Source: Dactylosporangium siamense (GTDB lineage Bacteria > Actinomycetota > Actinomycetes > Mycobacteriales > Micromonosporaceae). Taken from it: DNA of 64,000 nt. Every line of letters starts with the position of its first letter. The stretch's first letter is position 1. Location of the stretch: positions 1-64,000 of the forward strand of contig NZ_BONQ01000129.1 in the NCBI RefSeq assembly GCF_016862795.1, given 5' to 3'. The notes under the pieces were generated by a model that searched no databases, had not been told where the DNA came from, and worked only from the letters and a program-made list of their open reading frames with translations. Below are positions 1-7,169 of the stretch, piece by piece. A program made the position numbers and the translations under genes.

Positions 1-523
1 GAGCACGTAGACCGTGACCACGTCTCCGGGGGGACCACCCCCGCATGCGCGGGGAGCACTACTCGCAGGGCGGCACCGGCGGCAACAGCGTGGGACCACC
101 CCCGTATGCGCGGGGAGCACACGTCCTATTCAGTTAGGCCCAATCCCAGCTAAGGACCACACCCCCCCGCATGCGCGGGGAGCACGGCACCCGCTGCACT
201 GCCCGCACGGCTGACCTGGGACCACCCCCGCATGCGCGGGGAGCACCGGCTACTGGCGGCCAACGACGCTGCTGTCGCGGGACCACCCCCGCATGCGCGG
301 GGAGCACGCGCGCTCGCACGTGAGACACCCGTCTACCCGGGGATCACCCCCGCATGCGCGGGGAGCACTACTCGTCCAGGGTCGTCGGGTACATCAGGGC
401 GGGACCACCCCCGCATGCGCGGGGAGCACGCCTACATGCCGCGGGCGTCGCTGGCCGGGACGGGACCACCCCCGCATGCGCGGGGAGCACATCCTGTGGT
501 ACTTCAACGCGACGGACTTCTAT
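1..523 (-). CRISPR. Left CRISPR array, type I-E-like, read on the minus strand
   Basis: Eight full repeats lie at 31-59, 92-120, 153-185, 218-246, 279-307, 340-368, 401-429 and 462-490, with a 61-bp period and 32-nt spacers. A possible ninth repeat end (GAGCAC) is at 1-6, which would leave only a 24-nt spacer. On the minus strand each repeat begins GTGCTCCCCGCGCATGCGGG and ends GGTGGTCCC, the stem-loop form of actinobacterial I-E repeats. The repeat at 153-185 carries a 4-nt insertion, and the ones at 92 and 340 have single substitutions. By the usual I-E polarity the leader would lie to the right, near 524, but no leader is there. The array continues beyond the left edge. Confidence 0.95.
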
Positions 524-553
524 GGACCACCCCCGCGCACGCGGGGATGGTCC
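524..553. repeat. Hybrid, near-palindromic CRISPR repeat joining two opposed arrays
   Basis: This unit starts like a left-array repeat (GGACCACCCCCGC) and ends like a right-array repeat (CACGCGGGGATGGTCC). The switch lies inside the CCCCGC stem that both repeats share. The result is an inverted repeat with 14-bp arms, 524-537 and 540-553, with one mismatch. The spacer to its left (491-522) has the normal 32 nt and the one to its right (554-586) has 33 nt. It sits exactly where the leader of both arrays should be. Confidence 0.9.
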
Positions 554-963
554 ACCATCCACAACGACCTGAAAGCGCTCCGGGCCGTGCTCCCCGCGCA
601 CGCGGGGATGGTCCCCCGACAGCGACCGTCCCGGTGATCCGCCACACGTGCTCCCCGCGCACGCGCGGATGGTCCCAACCAGCTGACCCACGCGATCGCC
701 AAGACCAAGTGCTCCCCGCGCACGCGGGGATGGTCCGGCGGGCACGCCGACCAGTGGCGGGCACGTCCAGCGCTCCCCGCGCACGCGGGGATGTCCCGTC
801 CCTGGAGGTGGGGGAGCTCCCCGCGTACGCGGGATGGTCCGATCTCTTCCGGCCCCAGGTGGCGGCGGGTGCCGTGCTGCCCGCGCACGCGGGGATGGTC
901 CCGCGTGGCAGTTCATGGTGGGTGCGACGTCGCCGTGCTCCCCACGCGCGCGGGGATGGTCTC
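554..963 (+). CRISPR. Right CRISPR array, type I-E-like, read on the plus strand
   Basis: Seven repeats at 587-615, 648-676, 709-737, 770-797, 814-840, 874-902 and 935-963 start GTGCTCCCCGCGCACGCGGG and end GATGGTCCC. They differ from the left-array repeat at repeat positions 15 and 22. Spacers are 32-33 nt except 798-813, which has only 16 nt. The last four repeats are increasingly degenerate, which marks the right side as the trailer end and agrees with plus-strand reading. After 963 there is about 110 bp without repeats or an evident gene. Confidence 0.93.
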
Positions 964-1074
964 GCCTCGTCGATGTCGTCGCTGGACGACTGATCCATGC
1001 CAAGACATTGATGTCCACACCGAGACTTGCTGTGCATCGACAAATGGGTTGGACGCTGCTGCCACACTTACCTT

Positions 1075-1968
1075 GTGGATCATGGATATGATTTTGAGCC
1101 GGCTGCCGCCGCGTCCCCGGTCCGTACCAATGCACTACTGGGCTTCCCCGCCGACGCTCGGGTGGTCATCATCAACCTCGACGACTTCGGGATGTACCCC
1201 TCGATCAATGCCGCGGTCATCGCCTCGATCGAGGCAGGGATCGCCGGCTCCTGCAGCCTGATGGTGCCGTGCCCAGGGGCGCAGGACGCCATGCGGCTGC
1301 TGCGCCGGAAGCCGGAGATCCCCTTCGGGATCCATCTGACCCTGGTCTGTGACACGACCCACGACCGGTGGGGGCCGCTGACCGCGCGGGAGCGGGTGCC
1401 TTCGCTGCTCGATGCGGCGGGCGAGCTGTTCTCGCCGGCGCTGCGCCCCGAGCTGCTTGCCCGCGCCCGCCTGGGCGAGGTGGAGCTCGAGTTCCGCGCC
1501 CAGATCGACACGGTCATCGAGGCCGGGCTGGCGCCGACCCACCTGGACTGGCACTGCCTGGCCGACGGCGGCCGCGACGACATCTTCGACCTGACCGTCG
1601 GGTTGGCCGAGGAGTACGGGCTGGCGGTGCGGGCCTGGCTCGACCCGGCCCGCGAGCAGCTGCGACACCGCGGCCTGCCGGTCGTCGACCACGACTTCCT
1701 GGACAGCTTCCAGCTGGATCTGGACGGCAAGGCGGCCCGATATGCGCAGCTGCTCCGCGACCTGCCGGCCGGTCTGAGCGAGTGGGCGGTGCACCCCGGC
1801 CTCGGCACCGAGGAGGCGCGGGCGGTCGACCCTGACGGCTGGCGCGTGCGGCAGACCGACCACGAGTTCCTGACCTCGCCCGAGGCCCGCGAAATCCTCC
1901 AGGAGGAGGGGATCGTGGTGACCGACTACCGGGCCATCCAGCAGCTGTGGCTGGCGCGCTTGACTTGA
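1075..1968 (+). CDS. YdjC/ChbG-family carbohydrate deacetylase
   Basis: About 297 residues from GTG 1075; a TTG at 1027 would add 16 residues, and neither start has a clear ribosome site. The family hydrolyses N- or O-acetyl groups from sugars such as chitooligosaccharides, using a metal. Visible family signatures are NLDDFGMYPSIN with the metal-type Asp pair D36-D37, FGIHLTLVCD with a His, THLDWHCL with two His, and AVHPGLG near the C-terminus. It has no signal peptide, so it probably acts in the cytoplasm. The next gene begins 28 bp downstream on the same strand. The substrate is not predictable. Confidence 0.85.
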   Translation: MDHGYDFEPAAAASPVRTNALLGFPADARVVIINLDDFGMYPSINAAVIASIEAGIAGSCSLMVPCPGAQDAMRLLRRKPEIPFGIHLTLVCDTTHDRWGPLTARERVPSLLDAAGELFSPALRPELLARARLGEVELEFRAQIDTVIEAGLAPTHLDWHCLADGGRDDIFDLTVGLAEEYGLAVRAWLDPAREQLRHRGLPVVDHDFLDSFQLDLDGKAARYAQLLRDLPAGLSEWAVHPGLGTEEARAVDPDGWRVRQTDHEFLTSPEAREILQEEGIVVTDYRAIQQLWLARLT

Positions 1969-1996
1969 ACCTCGGTTCATGTTCGACGCTCAGGTC

Positions 1997-2854
1997 ATGA
2001 CAGCTACCGGCAAAGTTCTCGTGCTCGGCGCGACAGGCAACATCGGGCGGAACGTCGTCGCCGGCCTCCATGCTCGCGACGTCGCGGTGCGCGCGTTGTC
2101 CCGCTCGGCGGCGGCGGCCGTGCTGCCCGGCGGTGTTGAACCGGTCGCGGGTGACCTCACCGATCCCGGCGCGTTGCGGGGTGCCCTCGCCGGCGTCGAT
2201 CGGGTGTTCCTGCTGTGGCCGTTCCTGTCGGCCGAAGGGGCGTCCGCCGTGGTCGAGGCGATCGCCGGTCAGGCCCGCCGGGTCGTGTACGTGTCGGCGA
2301 TGAGCGTCCGCGACGACCTCCCGCTGGCGGCCAACGGCGTGTGGGGACAGGTCGAGGCCGCGATCCGTGACACCGGTCTCGACTGGACGTTCCTGCGCCC
2401 GAGCGGGTTCGCGACGAACACCCTGCAGTGGGCGGCCGCGGTGCGCGACGGCCGTCCGGTCCGCATCCCGTACCCCGATGCGGCCAGGTCGTTGATCCAC
2501 GAGCGGGACATCGCCGACGTTGCCGTGCGGGCGCTGACCGGAGAGGAGCACTCCGGGCGCACGTACGTGCTCACCGGACCTGCGGCGCTGACCCAGGCCG
2601 AACAGGTGCGCATCCTCGGTGAGGTCGCCGGTCGGCCGGCGCGGGTGGAGGGGATCAGCCCGGAGGAGGCCCGCATCGGGATGCTCAGCTGGGCGGACCC
2701 CGACTTCGCGGACAGCTCGCTGGCCTACTGGGCCTCGCTCGTGCACACGCCGGAGCCGGTGACCGACACCGTCGAGCAGCTCACCGGTGCGCCGGCCCGC
2801 AGCTTCGAGCAATGGGCCCGTGACCACGCCGACGACTTCCGGCCGTTGTCGTAG
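1997..2854 (+). CDS. NmrA-type NAD(P)-binding atypical short-chain reductase
   Basis: 285 residues from ATG 1997; an upstream ATG at 1979 gives six more residues, but the protein family begins right before the Rossmann strand. The N-terminus has KVLVLGATGNIGRNV, the glycine-rich dinucleotide motif at residues 11-17. The rest matches the NmrA/quinone-reductase-2-like class: a VVYVSAMSV strand, DWTFLRPSGFATN, and a C-terminal helical segment. The classic catalytic YxxxK is not obvious, so it may act as a redox sensor or a reductase of quinones or flavonoids. Convergent with the next gene at only 9 bp, so the two probably share a terminator region. Confidence 0.8.
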   Translation: MTATGKVLVLGATGNIGRNVVAGLHARDVAVRALSRSAAAAVLPGGVEPVAGDLTDPGALRGALAGVDRVFLLWPFLSAEGASAVVEAIAGQARRVVYVSAMSVRDDLPLAANGVWGQVEAAIRDTGLDWTFLRPSGFATNTLQWAAAVRDGRPVRIPYPDAARSLIHERDIADVAVRALTGEEHSGRTYVLTGPAALTQAEQVRILGEVAGRPARVEGISPEEARIGMLSWADPDFADSSLAYWASLVHTPEPVTDTVEQLTGAPARSFEQWARDHADDFRPLS

Positions 2855-2863
2855 CCCGCCCAT

Positions 2864-3667
2864 TCAGGTGCGCTGGCGGTATACCTGGGCGTTCTTGTCG
2901 TTTCGGCCGGCCTCGAGCAGCCGCTCGGCTCGTTCCCGCAATGTCGTGGTGTCGGTGTTCCGGCGATGCCGGGCGGCCCAGATGTCGGCCTCGAGCGCGA
3001 TCGCCGCGCGTTCCCATTCGCGTTCCGGGCCGTAGAGTTCACAGTCCATCGTGTCGCAGCTGGCCCGGCAGGCCTTGCGGTTCAACGCCTGCCGTGCCAG
3101 GCCGCTGAAACCGATGATGGCGCACCAGGGCGACTCTCCAAGGTCGATCACCGTCGGGCTCGGCTCGCCGGCCTCGGGCAGACCGAGCGCCGGCAGCAGT
3201 TCGAGCGGCAGCTGGTAGCCCCAGAACGAAGATTCGTAGGCTGCGATGGCCCGTACCTGTTCCGGGACGGCCGTCAGCCCGACGGCACGGGCCCACTGTT
3301 CGAGATCGGCGGCGACGGCCTCCGTCGTTCGTGACACCGGCTGTGGGTTATGCCAGTACGGGCACGGCACCTGGTCGACGGGCAGATGGAACGATGTGGT
3401 CCAGCCCTCGCCCGTCCGCCCGTAGACGCCGAGGCAGTCGGCGGCGTTCACATACAAGGCCAACACGCCGACACCCGTGGCTGCGACGAACCGCTCGCTG
3501 GCGGCGGCGAAGTCCTGCGGGTCCGAAATGCCCCGGGTCTCCAGCAGTTGCCATCCGTCGCCGAGCTCGTACAGATGCTCGTGCTGATATCCGAAGCCGA
3601 GCACCGTCTCCTCATCGACGAGAAGCCGGTCGGATCGCGCCAGTACGAACGTCCCGAAGAAACTCAC
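2864..3667 (-). CDS. Uncharacterised protein
   Basis: About 267 residues from GTG 3667. The open frame reaches 3766, but that would run into the upstream gene. I do not recognise the family. The protein is soluble, with no signal peptide. It has a mixed alpha/beta N-terminal half (FFGTFVLARSDRLL) and a middle part with CPYWHNPQP. The C-terminal third contains RKACRASCDTMDCELYG, with four Cys within 20 residues, followed by a charged helical tail rich in Arg and Glu. The Cys cluster could bind metal, which is an inference only. It lies downstream of a NIPSNAP gene on the same strand with a 47-bp gap. Confidence 0.6.
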   Translation of the reverse strand: MSFFGTFVLARSDRLLVDEETVLGFGYQHEHLYELGDGWQLLETRGISDPQDFAAASERFVAATGVGVLALYVNAADCLGVYGRTGEGWTTSFHLPVDQVPCPYWHNPQPVSRTTEAVAADLEQWARAVGLTAVPEQVRAIAAYESSFWGYQLPLELLPALGLPEAGEPSPTVIDLGESPWCAIIGFSGLARQALNRKACRASCDTMDCELYGPEREWERAAIALEADIWAARHRRNTDTTTLRERAERLLEAGRNDKNAQVYRQRT

Positions 3668-3714
3668 CGGCGCACGATACGTCAACGGATCACCGCCAGA
3701 TGAGGTGCGCCTGG

Positions 3715-4023
3715 TCAGTTTGGCAGGAGCGGCCGCATGAACGTCCGGTCCCATCGGAGGACGCAACCGGATTCGTCGCGAATCTTGTCCGCGGCGACGA
3801 ACTCCGGGTCCTGGCCGAACCTGGAGCGGTAGACCTCGTAGGCCGCCAGGCTCTCGAAGCTGAACAGGGCCTCAGCCCGGTCGCTGGCGCCCTCGGCCGG
3901 CAGGAAGTAGCCGTGGTGGACACCCCCGTGCTTCACCACGAGCCGCATCCACTCACGGGCGAACCGTTCGAACGCGTCGATCTGGGCGGGATCGATGGTG
4001 TAGTGCACAACGCAGGTGATCAC
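3715..4023 (-). CDS. NIPSNAP-family small protein
   Basis: 102 residues, one ferredoxin-like (dimeric alpha/beta barrel) domain. It opens MITCVVHYTIDPAQIDAFER and carries VKHGGVHHGYFLP and SFESLAAYEVYRSRFGQDPE, the usual pattern of NIPSNAP proteins. These are dimeric proteins of unclear function, often beside redox or stress genes. The start is ATG 4023; the divergent DUF2695 gene starts at 4091, leaving a 67-bp control region. A second, longer NIPSNAP gene is about 0.4 kb away (4391-4975). Confidence 0.85.
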   Translation of the reverse strand: MITCVVHYTIDPAQIDAFERFAREWMRLVVKHGGVHHGYFLPAEGASDRAEALFSFESLAAYEVYRSRFGQDPEFVAADKIRDESGCVLRWDRTFMRPLLPN

Positions 4024-4090
4024 GGTGCCAGCATACGTACGCGCTGAGGTCGCCGACGGTGGTCCGGCCGGGCCGTGGCACCATCGGCAG

Positions 4091-4390
4091 GTGGTATCGG
4101 CCGAAGAACGAGCACGGCGGAGGCAGCTGCGCGACGCCTACAAGCACGCCGAACGCACCGCACGGGCGGCACTCATGCCGCTGGACAAGGGTGAGCTCGA
4201 TGACCTGGTCAAGTTCGTGGACGCCCGGGTAGTGGCCGAGGGCTGTGATCACACCAGGCGCTTCACCGTGCAGTGGGCGGCCGAGCATCAGGTGTCATTG
4301 GACCGGCTCGTCGAAGGGCTCGAGGAGTTCGATGGGTACTGCGACTGCGAGGTCGTCATGAACTGCGACCCGGACCAGATCTACGGCTGA
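4091..4390 (+). CDS. DUF2695 small protein
   Basis: 99 residues from GTG 4091. The frame is open from 4016, but that start would overlap the divergent NIPSNAP gene. The N-terminus is very basic (SAEERARRRQLRDAYKHAER). The DUF2695 core has GCDHTRRFTVQWAAEH and EEFDGYCDCEVVMNCD, with a CDH motif and a C-terminal Cys pair that could be metal ligands. Function is unknown. Its stop codon abuts the stop of the convergent gene at 4391 with no gap. Confidence 0.7.
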   Translation: MVSAEERARRRQLRDAYKHAERTARAALMPLDKGELDDLVKFVDARVVAEGCDHTRRFTVQWAAEHQVSLDRLVEGLEEFDGYCDCEVVMNCDPDQIYG

Positions 4391-4975
4391 TCAGTGCAGG
4401 GTGGAGCGGTGGGTAGGGCTGAGGCGGAAGTGCTCGGTCTTCACCACCTGCTCGGGCACTTCCGTCCGCAGGGGTGACCGGGTGAGCCACACGAGCGCGT
4501 GCTCCCCCTCGCGGATCGGTAGCCCGGGGAAGGTGTTCTCGGCGTACTCGGTGCGCAGGACGGCCAGGGTGTCGTCCGCGTGTTCGGTGGGATCGGGGAA
4601 CGGGCCGGTCCAGTACCAGATCGTCGCGTGCAGGACGGCTTCTGGGTCGGCGGTGCCGCGGTCGAACACCGGGACCGCGACGAGTTCGCGGAGCAGCAGG
4701 ACATCGTCCGAGTCGAGCATCGTCGCGTTCGCCGCCGGTCCGTGCTGCTTCCATGCCGGGCCGGAGTAGAAGGCCGTCAGGCCGGCGTGCCGCGACGGCA
4801 TGTCGGTGAATCCGCGCAGCCATACGAACTGGTCGGGCCGGTCGAGGTCGCGGAACTGGCCCAGCACGGCCATCCCCAGTTCCTCCTGGGTCTCGACGAA
4901 CTCACGGTCGAACAGGTCGATCAGCTCGTCGCGGCGTCCCTGGCGCAGGGTGTACCGGCGCAGTTCGACGATCAT
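4391..4975 (-). CDS. NIPSNAP-family protein, two-repeat form
   Basis: 194 residues from ATG 4975, beginning MIVELRRYTLRQGRRDELID. The first half is a typical NIPSNAP domain (FVWLRGFTDMPSRHAGLTAF, FYSGPAWKQHG). The second half (YWTGPFPDPTEHADD, FPGLPIREGEHALVWLTR) looks like a diverged second copy. The start overlaps the stop of the Rrf2 gene as ATGA, so the two are co-transcribed and probably translationally coupled. The pairing suggests that the NIPSNAP gene answers to the signal sensed by the Rrf2 regulator. Confidence 0.85.
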   Translation of the reverse strand: MIVELRRYTLRQGRRDELIDLFDREFVETQEELGMAVLGQFRDLDRPDQFVWLRGFTDMPSRHAGLTAFYSGPAWKQHGPAANATMLDSDDVLLLRELVAVPVFDRGTADPEAVLHATIWYWTGPFPDPTEHADDTLAVLRTEYAENTFPGLPIREGEHALVWLTRSPLRTEVPEQVVKTEHFRLSPTHRSTLH

Positions 4976-5397
4976 GTCAGGATCCTTTCCAGAACGTCGT
5001 TGACGGTCGTGCGCGCCAGGGTCGCCCGGAACGCGCCGGTCGCCTCGTCGTACACATCGGTCAGCACCGGACGGATGCCGCGCCCGACCGGGCATTCCAG
5101 GTTGGGCTCGGAGTGATGCAGGGCGAGCAGCGGCTCGGGCGAGACGGCGAGCCACACGTCCAGCAGCGTGATCTCTGCGGCCGGCCGCCCGAGCGCGAAG
5201 CCGGCGCCGTTGCCGCGGCGCGCCGTCACCAGGCCGGCCCGCTGCAGGTCGCCGAGGCTGCGCCGGACGATGACCGGGTTGGTGTTGACGCTGGCCGCCA
5301 CCTCCTCGGAGGTGAGCACCGCTCGTCCGCGCCGCCTGGCCAGTTCCAGCCATGCCAGGGCATGGGCCGCGATCGTCACCCTGCTGTTGGCCGCCAC
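4972..5397 (-). CDS. Rrf2-family transcriptional regulator
   Basis: 141 residues from GTG 5397, giving the usual N-terminus MAANSRVTIAAHALAWLELA; the frame extends to 5433 but that adds atypical residues. The winged helix includes VLTSEEVAASVNTNPVIVRR and LGDLQRAGLVTARRGNG. The C-terminal half has a single Cys (NLECPVGRGI) rather than the three Cys of FeS-binding IscR/NsrR, so it may sense redox through one thiol or another signal. It is the first gene of a two-gene unit with the NIPSNAP gene. Confidence 0.85.
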   Translation of the reverse strand: MAANSRVTIAAHALAWLELARRRGRAVLTSEEVAASVNTNPVIVRRSLGDLQRAGLVTARRGNGAGFALGRPAAEITLLDVWLAVSPEPLLALHHSEPNLECPVGRGIRPVLTDVYDEATGAFRATLARTTVNDVLERILT

Positions 5398-5428
5398 CGT
5401 GACAGTCTCACCGACACCCGGGCCCAAA

Positions 5429-5441
5429 AGCAACCATTGCT
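5429..5441. promoter_or_regulatory. Candidate Rrf2 operator
   Basis: The short inverted repeat AGCAA-CCA-TTGCT lies 32 bp upstream of the Rrf2 start, in the 76-bp space before the divergent decayed hydrolase. Autoregulation from such a place is usual for Rrf2 genes. The link is inferred from position only. Confidence 0.3.
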
Positions 5442-5473
5442 GTTACATTCGACGGAAGTCGTAGCATGCCGGG

Positions 5474-5793
5474 ATGGCGTTGCACGTGTACCGCTTCGGG
5501 CCGGCGAACGGCCGGGCAATCGTCGCGGTGCATGGTCTGAAGGGGTACGGCGGCCGGTGGCGCGTGTTCGCATCGCCTCGTCCGGGACGAGGTGGCGAAC
5601 CATCTGCGATGTGGGTCGGACGGGCGGTGGCGGTGGCGCTACAGCGTGCCGGCCGCCGTCACCGCCTACTCGGAGCTCGCCCGGCCCGCCGTCACGCCGC
5701 CCGCGCACGTACCGACGCTGCTCGCCGTCGCTGGCCGGCACGACACTGCGCCGGCTGATCCGCGACTTCCTCGCCGAAGTCACCGGCGGTTGA
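5474..5793 (+). pseudogene. Decayed alpha/beta hydrolase
   Basis: Three pieces of one alpha/beta hydrolase are spread over three frames. The N-terminus from ATG 5474 reads MALHVYRFGPANGRAIVAVH and GLKGYGGRWRVFA, the first strand and oxyanion region. From about 5574 a second frame carries RLVRDEVANHLRCG, GRWRWRYSVPAAVTAYSEL and VPTLLAVAGRHDTA, the late strand with the acid Asp. From about 5740 a third frame ends LIRDFLAEVTGG. The nucleophile-elbow region is missing, so at least two deletions have occurred and no active enzyme can be made. Confidence 0.8.
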
Positions 5794-5929
5794 CCCGGGC
5801 CCGACGAAACGCGCTGATCCGCCGCAGACGACCGCGTGTTCGGGTCCCCGTCACGGTCACGGCGATGACGAGCATCGCAGGATCATGGCCATGGCGACGC
5901 ATTGCTGTCCGGCGACATTGTGCCGGTGG

Positions 5930-6319
5930 TCATGGTGCGTCGTGGACATGGCGGAGGTGGAGGCGCGAGGCCATCGCCAGGTACTGCAACGTCGTGGTTG
6001 ACGAGGGTGTGCTCAGTTCGATCTGGAAGGCGTCCTCGTATCCCTGCTGATTGCGGAGCACCCACCACCAGGCGGAGGTGCTGCCGATCAGACCGGCAAG
6101 ATGCTGATTCGTTTGGGTCGGTACGGCGTCCGGCGCCCAGTGGCGAAGCGGCGGTCGTTGGCGCGGGTCGAAGGAAACCTCGACCGTGTCGTCGTCCGGA
6201 TCAACCTCGACGTGGAGGTATCCCTGGTCGAACCGGAATTGAACCGCCACAAGCCAGGCAGGGTCCTCCGCGTGCGCCAGATGCACGACCTCGACCAGAC
6301 CAGTCAACACAGAGGGCAC
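5930..6319 (-). CDS. Uncharacterised small protein
   Basis: 129 residues from ATG 6319, soluble, with no signal peptide. It opens MPSVLTGLVEVVHLAHAEDP and contains VEVDPDDDTVEVSFDPR and LAGLIGSTSAWWWVLRNQQG, then EDAFQIELSTP near the end. The pattern of strands followed by a Trp-rich segment resembles small DUF proteins found beside immunity or stress genes in actinomycetes, but I cannot name the family. The 136 bp between it and the decayed hydrolase hold nothing recognisable. Confidence 0.55.
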   Translation of the reverse strand: MPSVLTGLVEVVHLAHAEDPAWLVAVQFRFDQGYLHVEVDPDDDTVEVSFDPRQRPPLRHWAPDAVPTQTNQHLAGLIGSTSAWWWVLRNQQGYEDAFQIELSTPSSTTTLQYLAMASRLHLRHVHDAP

Positions 6320-6363
6320 CTCACGCTACGCGCCACACGAAGATCAGCGGGCGGGCCGGCGCC

Positions 6364-6768
6364 CTATCCGGCGACGGCCTCACGCTGGATCTGCTCGAAC
6401 TGGCCGGCCATCGCGGCGGCCAGGGCCTGTGCGGCGGACAACGGCCGAACCATGACCGTCAACTCGTCGATCAGGCCGCGCTCATCCAGGTGCAGGAAAT
6501 CGCAGCCCTCGACGGTGACGTCGCCGATACGCGCCTCGAACACCAACGCGTGGTCGCGACCGCCCTCGGCGCCCAGTTCACGGACGTACCGGAAGTCCTC
6601 GAAGACCCGCAGCACGCCGCGCAGGATCGCAGCGGTGATGGCCTTGCCCGGGTAGGGTTTGAACGCCACGGGACTGCGAAACACCACGTCGTCTGCCAGG
6701 GTCGCCGCGATGGCGTCGGCGTCACGCGCTTCAACCGCAGCACGAAAGTCGATCACCCGCGCCAGCAT
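6364..6768 (-). CDS. SnoaL-like / NTF2-fold protein
   Basis: 134 residues from ATG 6768, chosen because the family begins MLARVIDFRAAVEARDADAI; an upstream ATG at 6801 adds 11 unlike residues. The body has TLADDVVFRSPVAFKPYPGK, a fold-defining helix-strand step, and VEGCDFLHLDERGLIDELTV, the paired late strands of the cone-shaped NTF2 fold. Proteins of this class bind or isomerise small hydrophobic molecules, or have no known ligand. The substrate cannot be predicted. Confidence 0.8.
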   Translation of the reverse strand: MLARVIDFRAAVEARDADAIAATLADDVVFRSPVAFKPYPGKAITAAILRGVLRVFEDFRYVRELGAEGGRDHALVFEARIGDVTVEGCDFLHLDERGLIDELTVMVRPLSAAQALAAAMAGQFEQIQREAVAG

Positions 6769-6879
6769 ACTGGTCCGTTCCGCTGTCGGTTGACGCCTCA
6801 CGGACGTAGTTGGGCCGTGTTGTTGTCGGGGCGGGCGACGTCAGCACGCCGGTTCAGACCTACCGTAAGGCTCGTCGCG

Positions 6880-7062
6880 GTGACATTCGGCGGCACAGAA
6901 CCGACTTGGTACGGTCCGGCATTGGAATGGGCGGTCTTCTGGCGCATCGTCGAAGGTGCCCGAGCTGAGGCGGGCAGTGACACCGAACGCGTCGCCCAGG
7001 TGCTTCTTCGTCGCCTTCGCGCGTTGGCCAGCGAACGATCTGCGCCAGTTGCGTGTACCTGA
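6880..7062 (+). CDS. Possible small protein or gene fragment
   Basis: 60 codons from GTG 6880, reading MTFGGTEPTWYGPALEWAVF followed by a charged helix (EGARAEAGSDTERVAQVLLR). The composition is protein-like, unlike the surrounding shadow frames. There is no clear ribosome site and no recognised family. It may be the C-terminal remnant of a larger gene, since the same frame is open upstream but does not look like protein. Low confidence. Confidence 0.3.
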   Translation: MTFGGTEPTWYGPALEWAVFWRIVEGARAEAGSDTERVAQVLLRRLRALASERSAPVACT

Positions 7063-7169
7063 TCGAGTCGTCGCCGCCACGGCGGGGCTCGCCCGATAAC
7101 CGCGGGATCGGATCGCCGCCGGCGGGTAGTGTGCGCCTTCGGATCCGTTGTGTGTTTGGGGGTCGGGTG

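Noticed and set aside
232-993. Long open frames across the CRISPR region on both strands, with recurring MRGEH-type motifs
   Set aside because: The motifs are translations of the 61-bp repeat unit; the region is a CRISPR array, not coding sequence.
5429-5441. Reading the AGCAA/TTGCT repeat as a transcription terminator
   Set aside because: It lies between divergent genes, not after one, and the arms are only 5 bp.
5902-7062. 386-codon plus-strand frame
   Set aside because: It covers the antisense of two supported minus-strand genes (5930-6319 and 6364-6768); only the last 60 codons look protein-like and are listed separately with low confidence.
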